Origin: Cryptomeria japonica
Taxonomy: Eukaryota; Streptophyta; Pinopsida; Cupressales; Cupressaceae
DNA length: 64,000 nt
Assembly: GCF_030272615.1 (NCBI RefSeq)
Contig: NC_081415.1
Coordinates: 378,971,392 to 379,035,391 of the forward strand
Reading direction: 5' to 3'
The notes below the pieces were generated by a model, which searched no databases, was not told the DNA's origin, and saw nothing but the letters and a program-made list of their open reading frames with translations. Every line of letters begins with the position of its first letter. Position 1 is the first letter of the stretch. Positions 35,541 to 49,008 of the stretch are shown here, piece by piece. The position numbers were made by a program, and so were the translations under genes.

Positions 35541-37365
35541 ATGACCGGGTGAGATATGAAAACATGAAGATGGAAGAAGATGAAAGGATTACTGCATTCA
35601 TGGAGAGGGTAAATGAGATTGTTATGGGAATTCAATATTGCGATGGAAATTTGAGCAAAGATGAAATTGTTTCTAAAGTCCTGAGAGCCCTACCATTAGC
35701 TTATAAAATGAAGGCTACTTCTATTAATGAGTTGAGAACAATGGCTAATACATATGTCAACCGAGATACTTTGGTGGGGAAACTATTTGCTTTTGAGCTT
35801 GAGGAATTCGGATCTTCTGGAGCTGTGAAGACTAAACCTACTTTTCATGCATCTACATCTACAACTGGTAAGCAAGACTAGAAAGCTTTATATGCAAAGG
35901 AGTTGGAAGATATGAAGAAAGAAGATGATGGGTTTGAGAAACTTGAAGCACTATTTTCTAGAAGAGTACCTAAAGGACTGATATGAAGTAAGTATGAAGG
36001 AGAAGCACCTTTTAAATGTTTTGCATGTAATAAGATTGGTCATTTTGCATCTATACCTGAAAGGAATTCAAGATTTGAAGAAAGAGTTAGATAATCATTT
36101 AAACCTAGCCTTGGATATCAAAAAAAGTATAAATACAAGAAAAACATAGACAAATCATGCTACATAGCGGATGAGGAAGGCATTACTGATTCAAATGATT
36201 TACTGGCAAATGACTCTACTAGTGGAGCCAACAATGGGAAGGAATGGGTATTCCTGGCTATCAAGGAAGATGATCCCGCACTAGAAGAGAATGTACCTGA
36301 AGAGAAGGAACTTGCTACTAAAATTGAAGACAAGGATGAATGGGTAATTGACAATGGTTGTTCACATTATATGACTAGAGATAAAGGGAAGTTTCTGTCA
36401 TTGCAAGAATTTGATGGTGGTCTAGTTAGATTTGGAGATGACAAGACATGTATGATCAAAGGAAATGGAACTATATCATTGGATGGTAAGAAAAATACTG
36501 ACAATGTTTTTTATGTTGAAGGTTTGAGGCATAATATTTTGAGTGTAGGACACTTGGTAGACAAGGGATTTCAATTATAGTTCAAGGATGGAAAATGCAA
36601 AATCATTAATAGATATGGCTTGGAGATTGCAACTGGTACACAAACAAAAGGTAATATATTTCACTTAAACTCCGATGAAAAGACATTTTTGATTACACAG
36701 ATTGATGAGAGTTGGCTATGGCATAAAAGGCCGTGTCATGTGAATTTTGATTACATTGTGAAGATAAATTCAACTAAGGCAGTTAGAGATATATGTAAGA
36801 TTATGAAGTCCTATAATCCAATATGCAAAGAATGGTGAATGGGTAAACAGGTCAGAACCTCTTTTAGGAGTATACAAGATAAATCAAATGATGTTCTTGA
36901 TCTTATTCATATTGATTTGTGTGGCCCTGCTAGAGTTAAAATTTTTCAAGGTGATATATATTTCATGGTGGTGAACTCACATCCGACGAGTTTAATAACT
37001 TTTGTAACAAGCATGGTATAAGAAGAGAATTTTTTGCTCCCTGGACACCTTAGCATAATGGAGTTGTGGAAAGGAAGAACAAAACTATTTTGGATGTTAC
37101 TAGAACAATGATGATGGAAGGTAGTCTACCTCATATCTACTGGAGAGAAGCAGTGAGAAAAATGGTTTACACATTCAATAGAGTACATATCAAAGGAGAA
37201 ACTGGTAAGACACCTTATGAATTATGGTTTGGCAATACACCTACAGTCAAGTATTTCAGAATTTTTGGTAGTAAATGTTATATTAGGAGAGATGATATTA
37301 CTGGGAAATTTGATCCTAGATGTGATGAAGGCATATTTATTGGTTATACTAATGAAAGAAAATAA
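35541..37365 (+). pseudogene. Copia gag, protease and integrase (sister copy)
   Basis: One frame runs from 35541 to about 36968 with several stops. Gag has FMERVNEIVMGIQYCDGN and a knuckle CFACNKIGHFASIPE that lost its last Cys. The protease active site is DNG instead of DSG (WVIDNGCSHYM). The integrase keeps HHCC pieces and HIDLCGPA. About 45 codons containing the second catalytic Asp are then deleted near 36968, after YFMV, and the frame shifts. The rest (HNGVVERKNKTILD to IGYTNERK) follows. The TAG after KGFQL near 36578 stands where the other copy has Gln. Confidence 0.85.
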
Positions 37366-38282
37366 TATAGATGTTATAACAAAAGATTGCAGAGAATTGT
37401 GGAGATTGCTAATGTCAAAGTAGATGAGTTGAACATAAGTCAAATCAGAGTTTACGAGAAGGAACTGATAGTGGAAATAATTATATCTGAACCAAAACAG
37501 AGAGTTGAACCAGTTACTCCAGCAACATCAGAGAATTCTACAGTAACTGAAGAACAGGGAAGAGGAACAGAAAGTCAGAAGACTCCTAGGTATGTGAGAT
37601 TGAATCATTTAGAAGATCAAATCATTGGGGATACGAGCAATGGAGTGATGACAAGAAGAAGACTGGCAACTAATGAGGTATGTTTAATTTCACAAGTTGA
37701 ACCGGTATTAGTAATTGAAGCATGCAAAGATGAATATTGGTTGAAAGCTATGGAAGAAGAATTAGATCAGATTGAGAAAACTAACACATGGACCCTGGTT
37801 CCTCAGCCTAAAAATAAAAAAGTTATTGGAACTAAATGGGGTTTTAGAAATAAATTGAATAAGGATGGTCAAGTTATAAGGAATATGGCTAGATTGGTTT
37901 GTAAAGGATATTCTCAAAAGGAAGGAATTGATTATAGAGAGACTTTTGCACCTATAGCTAGGATTGAAGCTGTAAGATTATTTCTTGCCTATGCTACCTA
38001 TAAAAACTACAAGGTTTATTAGATGGATGTTAAATGTGCATTCTTAAATGGGGATCTTGATGAGGAAGTTTGTATTGAGCAACCTGATGGTTTTTCGTTA
38101 TTAGATGATACATATATGGTTTGCAGGTTAAGGAAAGATTTATATGGATTGAAACAAGTACCTAGAGCTTGGTATGCAAGGTTGGATAAATATCTTTTGA
38201 AGCTTGGTTTTACTAAAGGCAGTGTCGACAATAATTTATATTATAAAATCATTGATGATGATATACTAATTGTTGAATTATT
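37366..38282 (+). pseudogene. Copia reverse transcriptase N-terminal half (sister copy)
   Basis: [16 protein letters not shown] and TWTLVPQPKNKKVIGTKWG are followed by [56 protein letters not shown] and ILIVELFV. A TAG at 38020-38022 replaces the Gln of QMDVKCAF in the other copy. The sequence stops just before the DD active-site box because a gypsy LTR starts at 38283. Confidence 0.88.
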
Positions 38283-41200
38283 TGTCACGAACCTTATTTT
38301 TCCATAATTATTTAATTAGGAAAATAATGTTTATTTTTTGCAAATGAATTGGAAATGAAACAAAATTGGAATTGTCAATGAAATAAGATAGGATATCAAA
38401 TGTACTGAAATGATTTATATACAATTGAATGACCAGTAATAATTTTTATTGTAAATTGGGATTGTCATTGCTAATGAGCGATTGAGTGCAAGTGAATGCA
38501 GGAACAGGTGAACAAAGTTGAAGGCGAGAACATGACTCAGGTAGAGTTGTTTTTAACTATTGAGTTTAGTAGACTATGGGAATCTCACACACCACAATAG
38601 TGAAGTTATGCCTATACATTTATGTCTGCATTGGTGAATGATTTTGATTCATAAAAATGTTATGTTTTATTTGTCTATGAAAGGTGGAAAAATTGTTAAT
38701 GATTTGAATTAAATAGTGACTATGATTTAACATCCTTTGTGTGGAAATATGTGAATTATCGAAACTATAATTAATGTTTGGTTTTTGAAATTATACTATA
38801 GTTGTACGTATTTTAAATGTATATTAGGACTCGATCATATATATATATATATATGTACGTAGGTAAATATGGTTCATGTTTAATTATATTGATTATTTTA
38901 ATATGATTAATTGGAAGCTGAATAAATTAGAGTTTACAACATAACGTACCATATATCGAATGATTATTGTCTTTTGTACAAAAAGAAATGCATCTTTATT
39001 AATGATCATTTTTATATTGATGCAAGTTAAATATATTTGGTAGTTAATAACTTTGATTTTATCGGACACACATATATACGTATATATATTTTGAGGTGAA
39101 TTTGTAAATCAAATTTATACGATCATTGTTTTATGATACAAACATAATTATTCATAAAATTTATTTATGAATATTCGCATTATATAAATTATGATATTAT
39201 ATTATTTCTTTAAATGTTTAAGTTTAATATTTACTTTGCAAATTATAATATATGTTATATATATTTTATTAGAAAGGTGGCGGGTTTAGTTGTTATAAGA
39301 TAGCGACTATGTCACATGGCAATTTGGGTGGCCGATTAGACTATCGGTTAACTCAGACCTAGGCATAAACTATTGGTTAATACAGACCTAGCACGTAGGC
39401 ATAGACCATTAGTTAGATGCAGAAATTTAGAGGTTTTATCATGGAGATTATGACATTTAACTATGCAAAGGCTATCAACTAAATGTAGAACTAAGAGTAG
39501 CATCAACATGGAAACATGGCCATCGACCTAGCAGCTTAAACAAGGAACTCGCTAAAGACAAACACTTAAGTATTTGTGATTACCTTTCACTTTGCCAACC
39601 TCTCCATGGAGTGAGTAATCTACTATAGTATCCATGGTGAATGAGAGAAGAAGTCCACCATAAACTATAGATAACTCTTTATTCCACGTAGAAATGGAAT
39701 CGACTAGTATATCCACATTAGAATTAGACCTCAATCGGTGGCTATAACTGTAGTAAGTAATGAGATAACAGGCATGTGGTGCCATGATTTTAGGATAGTC
39801 AGTGATAGGAAACTAATGCATAGATAGATCATGCATGAGAATATCACAATTTGTATTAAGATTGGCCATCTCTATTAGACGTGGAGATGAGAGAAGAGTT
39901 AAACAAAGACTCAAGTAATAGACTTCAAATCAACAACAATCACCGAGCCTCCAAATGGGGAGAGATTGTAGAAGAAATTAGGATAAATAGAGATGTAGGA
40001 TAGGAAGATGAACACATATATACGCAAGAAGAGACGATAGACTCACAGAAGGAAGAAGAGAATAGTAGAGGAAATAGAGAAGATACTCGTATAGTATCGA
40101 AGAGAGAGAGAGAGAGAAGAAAATTGCTTTAAGAATAGAGTGATAGGATAGATTGGTGATAGATTTGTAAGCAAGGCTTAGATCTATTTGGGAGGAAGAC
40201 CGACAAGAAAAGATTAGAAAGAATAGAGAGAAAAGATTAGGAAAGGATTGGAGAATGGAATATAGAAGAAGATAGGAAGTTAGTGGGAAGCAAGATAGAG
40301 GAGAGCAAGAACGAAGAAGAGCAACAAAGAGATTTGAGAGAATAGAATAATGGAGATTTTGATGTGTTTATGACTGAGTCATAAAAGATCAATGATGATC
40401 ATCTCCGGTATAGTGTCAAATTTAGAGGTTACGCTTGTGAATGAGTGTTAATTACTTTATTATTATCAGAGGAATTCCCAGAATATAGAAAGGATATGGA
40501 TTAGGAATAAAGAGCTCATGAGATAGAAGAGTGCTGAGAAGGAAACCATTGGAATCCTAACATATTGCAGACAACTTAAAGTTATCAAGGATCGTAATAG
40601 CCATGCACTTCTTGAGGTAGGCTCAAATCTAGTATGTTTTGTTGAAAGGATTTAAGAGATTAAGAATGATCTAGATTTATATTTATGAAATATTCTAATG
40701 GAAGAGTTAGAGTCACAATACCAATCAATTTATAATTATTTAAATTACGATCATGCAAATATAGATGCATTAATGATATATTCTATGAAAGTTGGTTGAT
40801 AAAACTTAGTGAAACTCTTAGAAATTAGATCACCCAATCCTCTAGAAATAGAGTTAGAGGATAGAAAGAGAAACTTTGGAATTGAAATACGAAAAAGATG
40901 AGATATTAGGATTATTATTTATTAAATAGTGGTGTTTAAGAAAAGAGGTAAATGAACCAGAACACATGGGAATATAGAGAGCTTAGATGATATAAACTTA
41001 GAATTCTAAACCATAAGAAATGGAATGCACCTTAATGATTACATTATTTAAATGTTTTGGTAAATTGAATAAAAAACGTGTGCTCATTTTATTCAAATTC
41101 TATGTAAAGATACATACATGTGTTACACCTTCTTAATATTTTAATTCTTGTCTTTAAATTGCTTGAAAGATAGAAGGGAAAGATTGTTTTCTTTTAGATG

Positions 41201-42124
41201 TGTATTTGATTATCCATAAAATATTGTTTCCTGTTAGATAGGATTGGTTGTCATAAAAGATTTATTCTATCAAATTCTATTCAAACAAAAATTGTTTTCT
41301 TAGCATAGTATTTTTATCTTGCAAGAAATAGGAAGCTAGAATTGAAAGGCAAAAGATTGTCTTCTGTATGAATTTATTCTAGATTTATGTGAACAAAGCT
41401 AGACAGGCTTGTGTTTGTGGAAATTTACCTTCCAGGATGGGTGCTAAATGTGGATGATAGAGAGAATAGTTGCTTTTCCAACTATCTATTTTTGTTGTGC
41501 ATGGCATTATACTCGACCGAGTAATCAAATTGAATAAACCATTGAAATAGATGGAATTCTTTTATTTTATGCTCTCTACCATATCCTTGAATGATAATGA
41601 ATGCTTGTTTCTTAATAGAAGTAGAGAATTGAAAATGCATGTATCATCTAGGCATGCACCAGATTCCATCTTGCCTTTCAAATTCTTTTGCTAAAAAATT
41701 CGTGCAGGCTCGGGTATTCTTGGTTGACCAAGAATTTCGAGGAAGCTTAAGCTTCAAGGTTGGGCGGAAAAATCACTTGAATCTTGTTCTCGTCTTCATG
41801 CTAAAGATTGCATTGGCAATAGCTTGGGTTGCAGATCAACGAACGCATCTCACCCTTTTCTTTGTATTATTTATTATTGAACTTACAACAACTTGAAATG
41901 CGTAAGTATTGTATGATTGAGATACTACTTTTATCAATTTATTGAATGAAGAATCTTTATCTTTTATAGAAATTTCATGTTTACTACGATTTGAATGGAT
42001 TGATTAATTGAAGCTATTAATGGAAAAGTGGAATGTAATAGACTTGTTAACTGATTTATGAGTTTATTTAAGAATAAAGAGTATTTCAGCTATATTTGAA
42101 GTTAGCATGATTTACGTCTTTACA
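38283..42124 (+). mobile_element. LTR-1 of the rearranged gypsy element
   Basis: 3842 bp from TGTCACGAACC to CGTCTTTACA, ending three bases before the PBS. It includes a short (GA)n run near 40100. The 85-aa ORF at 41639-41896 has no recognised domain. I see no host gene in it. Confidence 0.85.
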
Positions 42125-42127
42125 TTT

Positions 42128-42175
42128 TGGTATCAGAGCCCAGTTTATATTTGAAGTAAGTTTTGGTATCAGAGC
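42128..42175 (+). other. Duplicated primer binding site (iMet tRNA)
   Basis: TGGTATCAGAGC occurs at 42128-42139 and again at 42164-42175, both within TTTTGGTATCAGAGCCCAG. The segment between them, TATATTTGAAGTAAG, resembles TATATTTGAAGTTAG near the LTR end (about 42092). The LTR-end/PBS junction was therefore copied in tandem and the second copy then shortened. Confidence 0.9.
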
Positions 42176-45100
42176 CCAGCTAGGGCCTATGAGTCCACTT
42201 CATGAATGAAGTCATGTGCTTGAAAAACTTTCTATTGGATATCTAATGCATGATACTTGCAAAGAAACGAGCACAAAGATTTTACAAGGTGAATTCATGA
42301 CAACAACGAACTAGAAGAAGGAGGATGGTTGATTAAGGAAAAAAATAAAAAATATTTCCCTCCTATTATGAAATGAATTCAGGATATTCAAGATGAGAAT
42401 TATAAGTTTGAGGAAGGCAGTTGTTTACTTCTAGGATGAAACAAGAAAGGAATCAACTTCTAAACTAAGAGAGAAGAAATAGTTAACCAAGCTATGTAAG
42501 GTCACAGAAATCGCATCTACCATTTCCATTGGGAGACAAGAATAGTTGGACTAGCCTATTGAGGGATAGACAAAGAATATATATATATGAGTATTTCCCT
42601 ACTAAGTTAGCTATATTTAGTTAACTTAAGTCGAAAGGATGAACCTCATTGACTCCATGACAAGAAATATAAATTTGGGTGATATAATTTATAAACAATC
42701 AATAAGTAAAGTTGCTTTTTGTGAAATCAACATGGTGTCTGGATAGATTGAGAAAGAGTATCTCCTAGAATGACATACTTAATGGACACATTTGTTAGAT
42801 GATAGTTTATAGAGTAAGAGTTGGGTACTTATATAATAAAGTTGTAAGTTGAGATAAAAATGATGGTTGTTATTAGAACCTAGATTCTTGAGATACATGA
42901 TTTATTAGACTGATAATTATTCTAACTTATCTCTTATGAAAGATATTATTCTATGTCTATAGTGTATAAGGTAGGTACTATATGGATAGGAATTATGGAT
43001 GATATGTTGAAATATTCATAGGACTTTGTATTCTATTTTTTGTCCTTATCTTCAAACATGAAATTGTAGGTACTATGTTTTATACTCTCTCTCTCACACT
43101 CTGGAAAAGATACCCCAAGGTGTTGTAGCACTCCTTCATATGTGATTAGTTCTAGTCACTCAGTACATTTGATATGTATTCAGTTCGATACTTTATTTGG
43201 TTTATTGATAAATTATTTGATCATTGATTTTTGGACTATTTTTGACTTCTTGACTTGATTATATTTTCTATTTCATTTTTCTAAATGGACAAAGCTACCA
43301 ATTTCCTATTTTGTGACCCTTGGTCACACTTGACTTAATGTTTCATTATGCGCATTTTATAATTTACTATTGAAATTGATCACTTAACCTTTATGGTGGC
43401 TTATCTAATGTAAAAAAAAAATCATTGTCTTTTGGTTGCATATTGCATTTCATCCTTATCATGATCATAGTGAACCCATGATGGTATGTCCAAGAGAGCA
43501 AGAGCAAAGAGTGTACCAAACATAGGTGTCGTGTCAGTTAGGGCAATAATACTATGTGTATGTGTAATTTTTAGTATGAGTAAATTCAATGTGTGGAATA
43601 AAAGGATAGGCCTTGCAAAGGTAAATATATTTATATATATTTAGTAAAGAGATAAATTCAAATTAGTTCATCAATTATATGAGATCTTACTTCCTTACCT
43701 TAGAGATCACGTGACCATGCAAGATGTCTCTTGTTAAAAGTAAGTTTTGGAGTATTAAACATCCAAGAATATATAGTCTTTGGCATAAAAACATATTTGA
43801 GATAATTGAGTATAAGATTGTGCTAGTAGTTGTATAAAATATGTGATGATGTTAGGAAATTTTCTGTCATCATGGTTGCCTTGTTATTTGTCGATTGAGA
43901 GCATACATAGTAATTTGGAAATCTTATGAATTGACATACATAGTAATTTGGAAATCTAATGAATTGATATAAGTTTAAGTATGATGCAGATTGAGTTGGT
44001 AGGAATAGTTGGAAATAAAAAGGAAGTCAAATGATGGGTTCTTATAGATCAAGGAAATTCTATCTACCATGTTTACTATAAAGTCAAACTTGAGATAGCA
44101 ATAGATGTAGAATCACTTGGAAGAAAAACATTATTGAGGTTTTGAAATTAGATACTTTGGATCATAGTTTTGATAGATTTGAGATAAGAACTTGAGGGTA
44201 ATTAAGAAGGTGAACGAAGGATGTACTCACCTAGAGGAAGAAACTTGAGGAAGTAAATATTGCACCATATTTAAAACATTTGGAAATATCTAGTTAATCT
44301 AGAGATTGTTGATAAAGATGTGACGAACCTAAGAACTTTGGAAAAAGGTAGTTGAGTATGTGGCACAAATTTTAACAATCAAAAGTTGAGCAAGATCATA
44401 TAATAGGAATTTTGTATCAAACCTAAGTATAGGTGGTTGAAAATCAATATGAAATTTATTCAAGAACTACTTTTGAGTAAGAACAAGTATGATATTATAG
44501 TTGGATAGTGTCAACAGATTGACAGAGATTGCATATTTTGTACTTGGGTATATTTAAAGATGAATCATTGAATCTTATGAAGAAATTTATTTATTCAACT
44601 TAACAATTGCATAGAGTTTCAAAAATAGAAATATCAAATAGGAATGTTTGGATGACATTTTGGAATTGGACAATATTGAATATATCTTTGGGAACTAAAT
44701 TAAATCGCCATGACATCTTTACGTAGATGACCGAATGGAAAAATAGAAAGAGTTAATCATGTTGTGGAAAATTCATTTTTTTTATGTATCACATGAATTA
44801 GAAATACGAATGGAAGAAATATTTGCCTTTGGACTAAGTTGGCATACAACAAAATATTTTCATATGGTTTTAAGGAATAATACCCATTATGATGCTTATT
44901 ACATAAATGAAAAACATTTGTCAGTTGGGATAGAATAAAGATAGGATCATCATTGGTTCTAATATGCTTAAAAGAAATGAATGAGAAAATGAAATTGATC
45001 AAGAATATATTGGAAGAGATAGTCGACGGACAAGAAAAGCAATCATAATAGAAACAAGACTCTCAAGTAATTGTTACTGAAGAAGAAATTCTTTTGACGA

Positions 45101-45590
45101 AGAAGCCTCATAAGAGCTTTATTTTATAGAGAAAATCATCAAAGCTTGTACCAAGATATATGGGACCCTTCAATGTGCTGGAAGTATGAAACCAGTTGCT
45201 TATGGATATAGGATCTAGGAATGGTGCTAGTGGAGCACATCCAACTTCTTGATCGGAGTAGCATTAAGACTACTTAGCAGATATTTCACTCAGTATTGGA
45301 TCCAGTGGGACCAATATTCTGATGATAGTGCTATTTGGGAGGATGATGTGATGATTAACTATCATATTCATGTTTTGTTTTCTTAGAGTAGTATTTGCTT
45401 CATGCATGAAATACTTGAATACTCTGATTTTGATTACATGTTGTAAATTTGGAAAGTATAGATGATACTATTTTTGTTATATTTGATTGAGACCACAATG
45501 TGTGGATAATGTTTATGATGTTGAGAAAGTATGTGCTTATTGATAGAATAATAAGACATCGAGACGATGTCTCTTTTAAGAGGGGAAGGA
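42176..45590 (+). pseudogene. Decayed gypsy internal region
   Basis: Most of it shows no readable frame. Near 44050, VLIDQGNSIYHVYYKVKLEI looks like a ruined aspartic protease. From 44833 pieces of an integrase C terminus appear: VSWDRIKIG, then KEMNEKMKLIKNILEEIV, then RKSSKLVPRYMGPFNVLEV near 45125. YWIQWDQYSDDSAIWEDDV near 45300 looks like a chromodomain, which is why I call the element chromovirus-like. The region is only about 3.4 kb, so RT and much of gag are deleted or unrecognisable. Confidence 0.65.
45578..45590 (+). promoter_or_regulatory. Polypurine tract before LTR-2
   Basis: AAGAGGGGAAGGA directly precedes TGCCACGAACC at 45591. The same tract precedes LTR-3, ending at 47888. Confidence 0.88.
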
Positions 45591-46143
45591 TGCCACGAAC
45601 CTTATTTTTCCATAATTATTTAATTACGAAAATAATGTTTATTTTTTGCAAATGAATTGGAAATGAAATAAAATTGGAATTATCAATGAAATAAGATAGG
45701 ATATCGAATGTACATAAATGATTTATATACAATTGAATTATCAGTAATAATTTTTTTTGTAAATTGGGATCGTCATTGCTAATGAGCGATTGAGTGCAAG
45801 TAAATGCAGGAACAGGTGAACGGAGTCGAAGGCAAGAACATGACTCAGGTAGAGTTGTCTTTAACTATTGACTTTGGTAGACTAAGGGAATCTCAGACAC
45901 CACAATAGTGAAGTTATGCCTATACATTTATGTTTGCATTGGTGAATGATTTTGAGTCATAAAAATGTTATGTTTTATTTGTCTATGAAAGGTGGAAAAA
46001 TTGTTAATGATTTGAATTAAATAGTGACTTTATGATTTAACATCTTTTGAGTAAAAATATGTGAATTATCAAAACTTTAATTAATGTTTGGTTTTCAAAA
46101 TTATACTATAGTTGTATGTATTTTAAATGTATATTAGGACTCA

Positions 46144-46186
<43 letters not shown>

Positions 46187-47132
46187 GTAGGTAAATATGG
46201 TTCATGTTTAATTATATTGATTATTTTAATATGATTAATTGGAAGTCGAATAAATTAGTTTACGACATAACGCACCATAAATCGAATGATTATTGTCTTT
46301 TGTACAAAAAGAAATGCATCTTTATTAATGATCGTTTTTATATTGATTCAAGTTAAATATATTTGGTAGTTAATAACTTTGATTTTATTGAACACACATA
46401 TATACGTATATATATTTTGAGGTGAATTTGTAAATTAAACTTATATGATCATTGTTTTATGATACAAACATAATTATTCATCAAATGTATTTATGAATAT
46501 TTGCATCTATGTAAAGTAGGATTATATATTATTTATTAAATGTTTAAAGATTAATATTTATTTTGCAAACTATAATATAGTCGCATGTTATATATATTTT
46601 ATTAGAAAGGTGGCGGGTTTAGTTGCTATGAGATAGCGACTATGTCGCATGGCAGTTAGGGTGGCGGAATAAACAAAAAAACTATCGGCTAACTCCTAAG
46701 GATAGCGACAACGTCCCAATCTAGCTAGGAGTCGATAGGTGGTGATAGACTAACATGTAGGCTTAGACCATGAGTTAAACGCAGAATTTAGTTAGGTATT
46801 GACATTGGTGGAGATCATAACGATAAATTAGGCAAGACCATCAGTTTAATGCAGAACTTAGAGGTTTCTACGTGGAGACAATGCCTTAGACCTGGCAGCA
46901 TAAACAAGGAACTCACTCATGACAACTCAAAGTGTTTGAAGACAAGTCTAACTTGCCAACCTCTCCATTTGAGTGGGTAAAATGCTATAGTTGCGATGAG
47001 TGAGAGAAGAAGCCCATGTTAAACTGGAGATAACACTTCATTCTATGTAGAGATGGAATCGACTAGAGGTTTCCATGTTGAATAAAGTTTAGTAGACCTC
47101 TATCGGTGGCAAATAAAGAGCGGCTTATAACT
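45591..47132 (+). mobile_element. LTR-2, 3'-truncated
   Basis: Matches LTR-1 and LTR-3 from the TG start to TTATAACT, then switches to internal sequence. It carries a longer (AT)n run (46147-46185) than LTR-1. Confidence 0.85.
46147..46185. repeat. (AT)n microsatellite in LTR-2
   Basis: About 19 AT units; the same site has fewer units in LTR-1 (near 38840) and a different number in LTR-3 (61581-61613), as expected for slippage. Confidence 0.95.
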
Positions 47133-47888
47133 AAGTTGGCATACAACAAAATATTTTCATACGTTTTTAAGGAATAATACCCATTATGATGCTTATTACA
47201 TAAATGACAAACATTTGTTTGTTGGGATAGAATAAAGATAGGATCATCATTGGTTCTAATATGCTTAAAAGAAATGAATGAGCAAATGAAATTGATCAAG
47301 GATATATTGGAAGAGATAGTCGACGGACAAGAAAAGCAATGAAAATAGAAACAAGACTCTCAGATAATTGTTACTGAAGAAGAAATTCTTTTGAGGGAGA
47401 AGCCTCATAAGAGCTTTATTTTATAGAGAAAATTATCAAAGCTGGTACCAAGATATGTGGGACCCTTCGATGTGCTGGAAGTATGAATCTAGTTGCTTAT
47501 GGCTATACGATCCAGGAATGGTGCTAGTGGAGCACATCCAACTTCTTGATCGGAGTAGCGTTAAGACTACTTAGTAGAGATTTCACTCAGTATTGGATCC
47601 AGTGGGACCGATATTCTGCTGATAGTTCTATTTGGGAGGATGATGTGATGATTGACTATCATATTCATCTTTTTTTTTTTTAGAGTAGTATTTGCTTCAT
47701 GCATGAAATACTTGAATACTCTAATTTTGATTTACATGTTGTAAATTTGGAAAGTATAGATGATACTATTTTTGTTATATTTGATTGAGACCACAATGTG
47801 TGGATAATGTTTTTGATGTTGAGAAAGTATGTGCTTATTGATAGAATAATAAGACATCGATACGATGTCCCTTTTAAGAGGGGAAGGA
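47130..47888 (+). repeat. Second copy of the gypsy internal 3' end
   Basis: 759 bp matching 44833-45590 (758 bp), from ACTAAGTTGGCATAC to the polypurine tract, including the RYVGPFDVLEV-like integrase end and chromodomain piece. The junction with LTR-2 shares ACT between the two parents, a 3-bp microhomology. Confidence 0.9.
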
Positions 47889-48216
47889 TGTCACGAACCT
47901 TATTTTTCCATAATTATTTAATTAGGAAATAATGTTTTTTTTTGCAAATGAATTGGAAATGAAATAAAATTGGAATTGTCAATGAAATAAGATAGGATAT
48001 CGAATGTACTGAAATGATTTATATACAATTAGATGATCAGTAATAATTTTTATTGTAAATTGGGATCGTCATTGCTAATGAGCGATTGAGTGCAAATGAA
48101 TGCAGGAACATGTGAATGAAGTTGAAGGCGAGAACATGACTCAGGTAGAGTTGTTTTTAACTATTGAATTTGGTAGACTAAGGGAATCTCACACACCACA
48201 ATAGTGAAGTTATGCC
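47889..48216 (+). mobile_element. LTR-3, first part
   Basis: Starts TGTCACGAACC after the polypurine tract and matches LTR-1 with about 10 differences in 265 bp by eye. It is interrupted by the chromovirus after ATGCC (48212-48216), the left TSD. Confidence 0.9.
48212..48216. other. Target site duplication ATGCC, left
   Basis: ATGCC here and at 61350-61354 flanks the chromovirus. LTR-1 has a single ATGCC followed by TATACATTTATGTCTG at the matching place. Confidence 0.93.
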
Positions 48217-49008
48217 TGTCATGCCCAAAATTTAGGGCAAGAACGGGACAATTTTTTTATTTTAAATATCATCTAATTAACAATAAGTTCTCTAACACGA
48301 AACGCTCTAACAAAGTTTTGGTCTTAACTATGTTTAAGGTAACTTTATCTACTAACCCGAGTAAGTAAAAATAATTTAAAGTTAGATACAGGAGGTTAGA
48401 TGACTAGTTTAATTGACTCATCGATTTTATTCAACAACTAAATTAATAAATTAATTATCGTAGGTAACAATAAATCTCCAATGTCCATTATTTGATCTTA
48501 GGTTATAATTAAATTAGACCCAGCACTTAGATTTGTAAGTGTCTATATTTTATTTAACAATACTTACAATGTGGTTCAAACTAGCCCGATTAAAAAAGAC
48601 GATTAAAATTCATAAGGAAATTTTTTTTTCTATAAAGTTTATTCTCATCAAAATAACTTACCCTATTGGTCATAATAATTCTAAAGTAATTAAACTTCAT
48701 AATACTTTAAATTTAAACATTTAATTTTCTTCTTTAATTAAACCCATATGTTTATTAAAAACATAATTAAATTGTAACACTTAATAAATACTTAATTTAA
48801 AACCTGCCTTATTCTCTTATATTTTCAACCTATGAATATGTATTTACATATACATATAAATATGTATATATAATACATATCTATACTATATATTTAAATA
48901 CTATAAAAATTTCCACCTATTAAAAAAGACTTCATGCAAACCCTAACTAAAAATGCATATTATAAAATACCTCATATTTTATAATTTTCCTATCTCTTTT
49001 CTTTTCTA

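Larger units (their letters stand above)
35541..38282 (+). mobile_element. Truncated Ty1/copia sister element
   Basis: This is the same lineage as the copia at 13119-19816, on the plus strand. It begins abruptly inside gag (YENMKMEEDERIT) after Tat antisense-ORF sequence, with no LTR or PBS. It ends inside RT at 38282, where the next gypsy element has inserted. The join at about 35541 removes the copia 5' end and the Tat 3' end. Confidence 0.85.

Noticed and set aside
41639-41896. 85-aa plus-strand ORF near the end of LTR-1
   Set aside because: No known domain; it lies wholly within an LTR and the matching part of LTR-3 is outside the window, so coding cannot be supported.
44757-47299. Two similar minus-strand ORFs (81 and 78 aa) that could be a duplicated small gene
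   Set aside because: They are antisense to the duplicated integrase end of the gypsy element; their likeness is due to that duplication.
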